NCBI RefSeq assembly: GCF_042854845.1
Contig: NZ_AP031498.1
Coordinates: 4,030,001 to 4,094,000, forward strand
Direction: 5' to 3'
Length of the DNA: 64,000 nucleotides
Source: Maricurvus nonylphenolicus
GTDB taxonomy: Bacteria; Pseudomonadota; Gammaproteobacteria; Pseudomonadales; Cellvibrionaceae
Shown: positions 1 through 5,940 of the stretch, one piece after another
Layout: every line of letters begins with the position of its first letter
How positions within the stretch are numbered: the stretch's first letter is position 1
The notes under the pieces: model-generated
What the model was told of the DNA's origin: nothing
The model's database searches: none
What the model saw: the letters and a program-made list of their open reading frames with translations, nothing else
Made by a program: the position numbers and the translations under genes

Positions 1-318
1 GGGCACAAACACCACCGCCAGACTGCAAATAAATGCGCTCTCCCCCAGATGCTTACTCATCGCCAGGCCTTTAACCCAGGCCAACATGGCAACGGCAAAA
101 AACAATCCCAACCCTATAGCCGTTAGCCACTGTTGCCGATTCATGGCCGCCAACTGAGGATATAGTATTAATCCCAACAAACCTCCGGCAAGGATAAAGC
201 GCACCGCCATAAACTGCATGGGCGCAGCTTCGAGTAAAATCTGTTGCGAACACAACCAGCCAAAAGCCGCCGCCAGGGTGACCAGAATCAGGATTAAATC
301 ACCTTTAATCTGGGCCAT
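1..318 (-). CDS. EamA/DMT-family transporter, N-terminal part (runs off the left edge)
   Basis: Reading the minus strand from the ATG at 318 gives 106 codons without a stop to the window edge. The peptide has three or four hydrophobic helices. The second begins near MQFMAVRFILAGGLL, the typical EamA-family phrase around a conserved arginine, and a later helix reads LGLFFAVAMLAWVKGLAMS. The family exports small metabolites or amino acids across the inner membrane; the substrate cannot be told from this fragment. The start codon overlaps the stop of the upstream SDR gene (TAATG), so the two are probably translationally coupled. The C-terminal half lies outside the window. Confidence 0.8.
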   Translation of the reverse strand, partial: MAQIKGDLILILVTLAAAFGWLCSQQILLEAAPMQFMAVRFILAGGLLGLILYPQLAAMNRQQWLTAIGLGLFFAVAMLAWVKGLAMSKHLGESAFICSLAVVFVP

Positions 319-1058
319 TAGACGTACTTCACCGCACCGCCATCAATGCGGATATTTTGACCATTGATAAAGGCTGCACGCTCGCTGCACAAAAAGGCGA
401 CCAGATCCGCCACTTCTTCGCAGCGGGCAATACGACCACAGGGGTTAGGGAAATCCTGTGCAACCACCATGGCCTCCCAATCATCACCCCAGCCTTTCTT
501 TTGCGCTCGAGCGCGATAACTTTCCTCAACCTCACGGGTCAAAATCAACCCTGGCGCGACGGTATTAACCGTAATGCCGGTATTGGCGAGTTCATGGGCA
601 AGACTGACACTGACAGTAGCCAGGGCGCCTTTAGCAGCATAGTAAGCGGGCATGATATGGCCTGGAGCATGTGAGCCAATGGTGCCCAAATTGATAATGC
701 GCCCCCAGCCTCGGGACTTCATCCCCGAGACGAGCCCCTGGGCAAGACGAGTGGCAGACAGCACATTCTTTTGATACATCTCCAGCCATTTGGCGGTATC
801 GGTATCCCGCCACTTGTGGAAATCGGTGGTGCCGTAGTTATTGATCAGAATATCGACTTCGGTATCCTGCAGCTGCGCCAGCACCTGCTCACAGCCTTCT
901 TCTGTGGCCAGATCACCAACAATATCCGCATCCTCGGCGCTGTTGGCGTGCACCAATACCTTCACACCTTCAGCTTTCAGGGAATCAGCAATCACCTGCC
1001 CGGTGCCGCGGTTGGCTCCAGTGACCAGTGCTGTCTTGCCGTGAATACCTAAATCCAT
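318..1058 (-). CDS. SDR-family oxidoreductase, FabG-like
   Basis: A short-chain dehydrogenase/reductase of 246 aa from the ATG at 1058. A TTG start at 1091 would add 11 residues before the Rossmann strand and is less likely. The NAD(P)-binding motif TGANRGTG sits at residues 13-20, an NNYG variant of the NNAG motif near 85, and the active-site Tyr-x-x-x-Lys is in PAYYAAKGA near 150. The C-terminus has the usual NGQNIRIDGG segment. The substrate is unknown; the family reduces 3-oxoacyl groups or oxidises alcohols in the cytosol. Its stop overlaps the start of the EamA transporter, so the two form an operon reading leftward. Confidence 0.85.
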   Translation of the reverse strand: MDLGIHGKTALVTGANRGTGQVIADSLKAEGVKVLVHANSAEDADIVGDLATEEGCEQVLAQLQDTEVDILINNYGTTDFHKWRDTDTAKWLEMYQKNVLSATRLAQGLVSGMKSRGWGRIINLGTIGSHAPGHIMPAYYAAKGALATVSVSLAHELANTGITVNTVAPGLILTREVEESYRARAQKKGWGDDWEAMVVAQDFPNPCGRIARCEEVADLVAFLCSERAAFINGQNIRIDGGAVKYV

Positions 1059-1184
1059 TGCCTTCCCCCATAGCCTTTTACGAATCGGCAAACATCATAG
1101 CGCCTCAGTTCAGTAACACCAGAGCGGTTTCGGTCATTTGCCTGTCATTATCGACCATCCAGTCTGTTCAACTTAAATTTCGAC

Positions 1185-1206
1185 TATTCTGGAAATATAG
1201 TTGACA
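1185..1206 (+). promoter_or_regulatory. arsR promoter and ArsR half-operator
   Basis: The segment TATTCTGGAAATATAG ends directly against a consensus -35 hexamer TTGACA (1201-1206). A weak -10 (TACCTT, 1225-1230) follows at 18 bp, only 7 bases before the arsR ATG, and no Shine-Dalgarno is visible, so the message may be leaderless. Nearly the same operator sequence recurs as a perfect dyad before arsH at 1609-1624, which supports autoregulation by the ArsR protein. Confidence 0.55.
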
Positions 1207-1237
1207 AAAGCAGCCCAACCCCGCTACCTTACGTACC

Positions 1238-1540
1238 ATGGAACATACCGATGCCGCCAAAAAACTTGCCGAGCTGGGTCATATCACCCGCCTGGCCATT
1301 TATCGTCTGCTGGTTAAAGCAGGCCCTGAAGGGCTTGCTGTCAGTGATATTCAGCAGCAACTGGACATCCCCGGCTCAACCCTGTCTCACCACATCAACC
1401 GGCTGGTGGGAGCAGGGCTGATGACCCAGGAACGTCAGGGCCGGGTATTACGTTGTGAAGCCTGTTACCCCGCGCTGACCCAGTTGGTGGATTATTTAAT
1501 GGAAGAATGCTGCGCAGACCAACCCTGCTGCAGCGAATAA
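1238..1540 (+). CDS. arsR: ArsR-family metalloregulator with C-terminal cysteine pairs
   Basis: A winged-helix repressor of 100 aa, typical of the family. The recognition helix region reads IPGSTLSHHINRLVGAGL (44-61), followed by the wing TQERQGRVLRCE. There is no CVC motif in the alpha-3 helix. Cysteines lie at 73 and 76 and as two pairs at the extreme C-terminus, C91-C92 and C97-C98. This recalls the As(III) sensor of Acidithiobacillus ferrooxidans, whose ligands are also C-terminal. It probably represses itself and arsH through the ATATTTC-TG-GAAATAT dyad and is released by trivalent arsenic or antimony. No arsenite pump or reductase gene is adjacent inside the window. Confidence 0.88.
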   Translation: MEHTDAAKKLAELGHITRLAIYRLLVKAGPEGLAVSDIQQQLDIPGSTLSHHINRLVGAGLMTQERQGRVLRCEACYPALTQLVDYLMEECCADQPCCSE

Positions 1541-1608
1541 CACAGGCAGAGATAACACTGCCGCAGGCTGGGCCAAAACATGGCCCTTTATTTTTCACTA
1601 TTATTTCC

Positions 1609-1624
1609 ATATTTCTGGAAATAT
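1609..1624. promoter_or_regulatory. Probable ArsR operator before arsH
   Basis: ATATTTCTGGAAATAT is a perfect 7+7 inverted repeat around a TG centre, 23 bp before the arsH start. The right half plus centre is repeated before arsR at 1185-1199. This size and symmetry fit an ArsR-family dimer. Assignment is by position and repetition only. Confidence 0.65.
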
Positions 1625-1646
1625 AGATTTAAAAGAGATAATCACT

Positions 1647-2393
1647 ATGCACATACCAACACTCTCAAAGGATCAGGTACAACAGCAGTTACAAACCACT
1701 CCTCAACAGGACCATAAGCCAAGAATCCTGGTGCTTTATGGCTCACTACGCAGCGGAGCCTACAGCCGCTTGTTGGCAAACGAAGTTGTTCGCTTGCTCG
1801 AAAGCTATGGCGCCGACGTCAGGCTATTCGATCCAGAGGGTCTACCCATTTACGACGGTGAAAATACAGAGCATCCCAAAGTACAACAGATACGTGAGTG
1901 GTCGGCATGGTCAGAGGGGCAGGTGTGGATAAGTCCGGAAATCCACGGCAATATCTCAGCGGTCTTTAAAAACCAGATCGATTGGCTGCCATTGGATCAA
2001 TCTGCTGTAAGAGCCACACAGGGAAAAACCTTAGCGGTTATGCAAATCAGCGGCGGTTCACAATCATTCAACACTGTGAATTCACTGCGAGTACTTGGAC
2101 GCTGGATGCGGATGTTTACCATCCCCAATCAATCATCCATCGCCAAGGCCTGGCAGGAGTTTGATGAAGAGGGTCGCCTAAAGGACTCATCTTTCAGGGA
2201 TCGTGTAATTGATGTGGTTGAAGAGTTATTTAAAACTACGCTGTTAATGCGTGAACACAGTGAATTTCTGACCGAGCGATTTAGTGAGAACAAAACACTG
2301 TCAATGGAAGTCGCCAATATTGCGGAAGCAACAGGATTAAATGAACTATCGCCAACCAACTGTTGCCCATCACAAAAGCAAGCATGCTGTTAA
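1647..2393 (+). CDS. arsH: ArsH, NADPH-dependent FMN reductase / organoarsenical oxidase
   Basis: A flavodoxin-like protein of 248 aa. The FMN phosphate-binding loop GSLRSGAYSR is at residues 32-41, and the family segments PIYDGENTEHP, WISPEIHGNISAVFKNQIDWLP and MQISGGSQSFNTVNSLRVLGRWMR follow. ArsH oxidises trivalent methylated arsenicals to the less toxic pentavalent forms using NADPH and FMN. The start ATG at 1647 is preceded by a weak AAAGAGA ribosome site. The odd part is the tail: after the usual family end it carries two cysteine pairs (NCC and ACC within the last 11 residues), like the ArsR next door. It is downstream of arsR with its own operator. Confidence 0.93.
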   Translation: MHIPTLSKDQVQQQLQTTPQQDHKPRILVLYGSLRSGAYSRLLANEVVRLLESYGADVRLFDPEGLPIYDGENTEHPKVQQIREWSAWSEGQVWISPEIHGNISAVFKNQIDWLPLDQSAVRATQGKTLAVMQISGGSQSFNTVNSLRVLGRWMRMFTIPNQSSIAKAWQEFDEEGRLKDSSFRDRVIDVVEELFKTTLLMREHSEFLTERFSENKTLSMEVANIAEATGLNELSPTNCCPSQKQACC

Positions 2394-2433
2394 TTCATCT
2401 CGTTCGAAGTAAATTGCTTCGACTTAAGGTCAT

Positions 2434-2529
2434 AACCCCGGAGTCCCTTTAAAGACCTTCGGAGGCAGGACGCCGACGCAGAGCGGGCATGGATGCCGAA
2501 AAGCGTGTCTTTAAAGGGACTCCGGGGTT
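2434..2529. repeat. Long inverted-repeat element A1 (conserved-loop class A)
   Basis: Perfect 23-bp arms at 2434-2456 and 2507-2529 enclose a 50-base loop. The loop holds two small hairpins, GGC-AGGAC-GCC and GGC-ATGGAT-GCC, each with GGA in its apex. A nested palindrome TTGTGGC-C-GCCACAA overlaps the right end (2528-2542). The loop is closely related, in inverted orientation, to that of element A2 at 2600-2686, while the arms are unrelated. No terminal target duplication and no coding potential are evident. It lies directly downstream of arsH and could also end that transcript. Confidence 0.8.
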
Positions 2530-2599
2530 GTGGCCGCCACAATCTAAATTTAAAACTACGATGACAACAGTTCTTAAGAAGTGAGTGGCGCTTGCGATC

Positions 2600-2686
2600 C
2601 GGTATACCCTTCCAGGAACGCTGTTCGCCATCCCTGGCCGCTCCCCTTCGGCGTCCTGCCTCAGAGGGTCCTGGAAGGGTATACCG
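2600..2686. repeat. Long inverted-repeat element A2 (conserved-loop class A)
   Basis: Perfect 18-bp arms (2600-2617 and 2669-2686) enclose a 51-base loop. The reverse complement of the loop aligns with the A1 loop nearly end to end: it shares GAGGCAGGACGCCGA exactly (2648-2662 here, 2462-2476 in A1), then GAGCGG, GGATG and AGCGT at the same spacing. The arms share nothing with A1. Together A1 and A2 fill most of the gap between arsH and the next gene. Confidence 0.8.
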
Positions 2687-2819
2687 AATCCCAAGCTTAA
2701 GGCTGACCATAGATATTCTTTCCGTCTAAAGTAGTTTTTACTAGGTGCCAACTCGATTCATTTATGGTTCAGCGATAGAGACTATACTTAGAATATTATT
2801 AGCCCTGGTTGTATCCCTT

Positions 2820-3293
2820 ATGGCCAACGTTCTCTCTACACGATTACTGCTAGCTGTAACTCTATTGGCAATGTTAGGTTGCAGCGGCATTCCTAAAGAC
2901 GATTTCAAGCAGAAGTTCGGGCTTGCTTCAGATTACTTTGGTCCTCATTTCGAGTTCTTTTATGTGCCGTCTTACGGCTGGATTGCCGACCGTGAATTCG
3001 TCAAACTCACCCCTCTAGGCGATCCCTCGGCTGATGCGTATCAGCTGGCGCAAATGTTAAGCCTGGGAGCCACCCAAACTACACGTGTAGCCGTTTACAG
3101 CCCTACCCCGGAAAAAGCCCACAATATTCTACGCAATGCGCTTTATCTACAACACGGCGAAAAGCTCCCCTATTTGGAAATTCTGGTGATTGGCAAAACG
3201 GATGATGTCTCTACGATCGAAGAGGATGTGTTACAGGTAGATGCAAAATTTCACGCCATTCATGCAGACACAGCCTGGTCAAACACCTATTAA
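2820..3293 (+). CDS. Small predicted lipoprotein of unknown function
   Basis: I do not recognise this family. The frame is open from a GTG at 2745, but the ATG at 2820 gives a classical short signal peptide (MANVLSTRLLLAVTLLAMLGC) with Cys21 as the likely lipidated residue. The lipobox MLGC has Met at -3, which is acceptable but not ideal. The mature part is about 137 aa with Tyr/Phe-rich early segments (SDYFGPHFEFFYVPSYGW) and a later mixed alpha/beta segment (YLEILVIGKTDD). It is likely in the outer membrane or periplasm. It stands alone between the class A repeats and a SPOR-like gene on the same strand. Confidence 0.6.
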   Translation: MANVLSTRLLLAVTLLAMLGCSGIPKDDFKQKFGLASDYFGPHFEFFYVPSYGWIADREFVKLTPLGDPSADAYQLAQMLSLGATQTTRVAVYSPTPEKAHNILRNALYLQHGEKLPYLEILVIGKTDDVSTIEEDVLQVDAKFHAIHADTAWSNTY

Positions 3294-3476
3294 GTTCAAC
3301 ACGTCATCTACGCTTTATTTACGCCTTTTAGCGGGCACAAATTCACCCACTGTTGTGCAGCTTTAACCCACTTAATTTCCCTAACAACCCATGTAATCGC
3401 GCGGTAAAAAGACAACAGCATGGTCTGAACCTTGCAAGATGACTGTAATCGTTTTAGTGACTATTACCACATCATC

Positions 3477-3947
3477 ATGCTAAAAAAAGCTGCGCTTTTT
3501 ATCTTCGTACTACTGACCAGTGGAACCGGGCTGACTCTTTATCTTCCGGAGTATATTCCTCCAGGAGAAAACCCCAAACCCTTTGTGATTCTGGAAGATT
3601 CACTCAAGCAAGCATTGCAGGAAAATCTGTACCTGTATTCCAGTTATGCGTTTGATGAATCCTCGGAGGACAAGAGCCAACCGGCTATACAAATCGGCAT
3701 CTATGCTACGTTGGCAGATGCCCGTGTAGCGGCCTATGAGCTGGCCCGGAAGGACATCACGTTATCCCAGCTGCCAACCATTTTTAAAGCCACAGATATC
3801 AAACGCCAGTGGTATGTTATGGCACTGGGACCACTGCAAGATAAAACCGAATCACAACACCTGTTACTGCTGTTGCAGGAACAGTTAATCCCTGCATCCC
3901 CTATTGTCTGGCCCATCGCGCCGAAGAAATTCGATAGTCTTAAGTGA
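3477..3947 (+). CDS. Membrane-anchored SPOR-like domain protein
   Basis: A protein of 156 aa from the ATG at 3477; an upstream TTG at 3432 would place charged residues before the anchor. An N-terminal hydrophobic segment (residues 1-21) is followed by a linker, then a SPOR-like fold. IQIGIYATLADARVAAYEL is the first beta-alpha unit and RQWYVMALGPLQDKTESQHL the second, with the conserved (V/A)xxGP turn. SPOR domains bind denuded glycan strands of septal peptidoglycan. The match is by pattern and somewhat divergent, so a role in division is an inference. It sits about 220 bp from the end of the dcw-linked block but on the opposite strand. Confidence 0.6.
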   Translation: MLKKAALFIFVLLTSGTGLTLYLPEYIPPGENPKPFVILEDSLKQALQENLYLYSSYAFDESSEDKSQPAIQIGIYATLADARVAAYELARKDITLSQLPTIFKATDIKRQWYVMALGPLQDKTESQHLLLLLQEQLIPASPIVWPIAPKKFDSLK

Positions 3948-4167
3948 GCAAGAGCAATGACAACCAACACTTTACTGCAAAGGCCGTTTTTGGCGCTTTA
4001 TCTTACATTTAAGTAAAGCCAGCAAATGGAAGAAAGGTGTATATGGTAGAATACAAAAAAGCCGGACACTGGATATAGTAGTGCCAGGCTAAAATAACTG
4101 AAACATTCAAAAAGACGTGATTGACGCCAGAAATTTCAAACTATTTTTAAGACTATGATTTGGAAGA

Positions 4168-4581
4168 CTAAAGTGCTTGTACACCCAAGTGCTTTTCTAC
4201 AGCCTCAACAATGGGAACATTCGCAGCGGGAAACTGGTAGTCAGACAACTTCTCCGGACTAACCCAACGCACGGTTTGCCCTTCGTTACCCACAGGCTCA
4301 CCAGTAAAAGCCGTGACCAACCACACATCCAATAAAACCGACTTGTCAGGATAATCGTGACTAACTTCGATTAACTGTTCACAATCAGTTACAGAAATCG
4401 CCAACTCCTCTCGCAACTCACGCGCTAAGGCATCAGCAACGGGTTCACCGGTTTCCACTTTGCCACCGGGAAACTCCCACAAACCACCCTGATGCGCAGT
4501 CTGTGGTCGCAACGCCAGAAGAATATTACCGCCAGCCGAGAGAATCACGCCAGCCGCTACATGGATACGCTTTTTTTCCAT
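4168..4581 (-). CDS. mutT: 8-oxo-dGTP diphosphatase MutT
   Basis: A Nudix hydrolase of about 137 aa that clears 8-oxo-dGTP from the nucleotide pool. The Nudix box starts at GGKVETGEPVADALARELRE (41-60) and continues ELAI. It keeps the catalytic REL-x-EE core but has Ala where the consensus box has Gly. An N-terminal HVAAGVIL strand and a C-terminal VRWVSPEKL segment are typical of MutT. The second ATG (4581) has GAGCGG at about 8 bases; the first ATG at 4587 leaves almost no spacing. It is the last gene of the secA-argJ-mutT run, 18-19 bp after argJ, an arrangement common in gammaproteobacteria. Confidence 0.92.
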   Translation of the reverse strand: MEKKRIHVAAGVILSAGGNILLALRPQTAHQGGLWEFPGGKVETGEPVADALARELREELAISVTDCEQLIEVSHDYPDKSVLLDVWLVTAFTGEPVGNEGQTVRWVSPEKLSDYQFPAANVPIVEAVEKHLGVQAL

Positions 4582-4599
4582 AACCATTACCGCTCTGTT

Positions 4600-5832
4600 T
4601 TAAGTGCGGTATTCCGCATTAATGGTGACATACTCGTGAGACAGATCAGTGGTCCATACCCGGTCTTTGCTCTTGCCACGGCCAAGATCAATCCGGATGG
4701 TGATTTCTTCCAGATCCATTACCGCCTGACCCGCTTCTTCAGTGTAGGAGGCAGCACGACCGCCGTTTTCAACAATGAGCACATCACCAAGATGGACACG
4801 AACCTTCTCAGCATCCAAACCATCAATGCCCGCATAACCAATCGCCGCGACAATACGTCCCCAGTTAGGATCAGAGGCAAACAACGCTGTTTTTACCAGC
4901 GGTGATTGCGCGACAGAATAGGCAACCCGCGTACACTCACTGCGATCGGCGCCACCTTCAATTTGCACGGTGACAAACTTGGTTGCCCCTTCGCCATCAC
5001 CAACGATGGATTGCGCCAGCTGAATATGGACGGCAACTACCGCGTTGTATAACTTGGCAAATAATTCACCACTGGGATCGGCAATTTCTGGCAAGTTGGC
5101 TTTGCCGGTAGCAATCAGCATGCAGGAGTCATTGGTGGAGGTATCACCGTCGACGGTAATGCGATTAAAGGATTGATTCGCGGCTTTCTTGACCAGCTGC
5201 TCTAACAGTGGCTGTGCCACTTTGGCATCGGTGGCGATATAGCCCAGCATGGTCGCCATATTGGGTTTGATCATGCCCGAACCTTTGGCAATACCGGTTA
5301 CCGTTACGGTTTCACCGTCATGCTCAAATTGCATGCTGGCACCTTTCGGCCGGGTATCGGTCGTCATAATGCCCTTGGCTGCCGCTTCCCAACCGCCTTC
5401 ACTGAGGTTTTTTACCGCTTGCGGTAGAGCTGCCGTCATACGTGGCATCGGCATTGGCTCACCAATCACACCGGTTGAAAATGGCAATACCTGTTCGGCT
5501 CTGGCACCAACTAGCTGCGCCACCAATTCACAACTGGCACGAGCATCAGTCATGCCCTGTTCACCGGTGCAGGCGTTGGCGTTACCAGAGTTAATGACCA
5601 GGTAACGAGCAGAGGTTTTGGCCAGGTGTTCACGGCACAAGGTTACCGGTGCCGCACAGAAGGCGTTTTGGGTAAATACACCGGCGACATTGGAGCCAGA
5701 ACAGGCTTCTATCACCACCAGGTCATCACGGTCGCCGACATTGGATCCCGCTTTAATACCAGCACTGGTCGTACCTAAACGCACACCGGCTACGGGATGC
5801 ATGGGGGGAAATGGAAAATGTCCAACGGCCAT
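4600..5832 (-). CDS. argJ: Bifunctional glutamate N-acetyltransferase / amino-acid acetyltransferase ArgJ
   Basis: An ArgJ protein of 410 aa, normal length. It recycles the acetyl group from N-acetylornithine to glutamate in arginine synthesis, and in bifunctional forms also uses acetyl-CoA. The self-cleavage site is in KPNMATMLGYIATDA: cleavage precedes the Thr of MATML, which becomes the nucleophile of the beta chain. The STGVIGEPMPM segment forms the oxyanion region, and NWGRIVAAIGYAG and the C-terminal YVTINAEYRT are family hallmarks. It lies downstream of secA beyond a terminator-like hairpin and just before mutT. Confidence 0.95.
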   Translation of the reverse strand: MAVGHFPFPPMHPVAGVRLGTTSAGIKAGSNVGDRDDLVVIEACSGSNVAGVFTQNAFCAAPVTLCREHLAKTSARYLVINSGNANACTGEQGMTDARASCELVAQLVGARAEQVLPFSTGVIGEPMPMPRMTAALPQAVKNLSEGGWEAAAKGIMTTDTRPKGASMQFEHDGETVTVTGIAKGSGMIKPNMATMLGYIATDAKVAQPLLEQLVKKAANQSFNRITVDGDTSTNDSCMLIATGKANLPEIADPSGELFAKLYNAVVAVHIQLAQSIVGDGEGATKFVTVQIEGGADRSECTRVAYSVAQSPLVKTALFASDPNWGRIVAAIGYAGIDGLDAEKVRVHLGDVLIVENGGRAASYTEEAGQAVMDLEEITIRIDLGRGKSKDRVWTTDLSHEYVTINAEYRT

Positions 5833-5881
5833 AAGCGCCTCGAAATCTTTTAACTGTTTAAAATTAACAAATTATATAAAC

Positions 5882-5910
5882 GAAAAAGGCCAAGTGCTAT
5901 CACTTGGCCT
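5882..5910 (-). terminator. Rho-independent terminator after secA
   Basis: On the minus strand a perfect 10-bp stem AGGCCAAGTG/CACTTGGCCT with a 4-base loop (5887-5910) is followed at once by five T residues. It is 30 bp past the secA stop and before argJ, so argJ-mutT probably also has its own promoter. Confidence 0.8.
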
Positions 5911-5940
5911 GGTATCACGTCTCGCGTTTCGCCTGAAGCG

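Noticed and set aside
2390..2751. Two overlapping minus-strand frames of about 100 codons over the class A repeats
   Set aside because: They run through hairpin arms and loops, have no family similarity and no start context.
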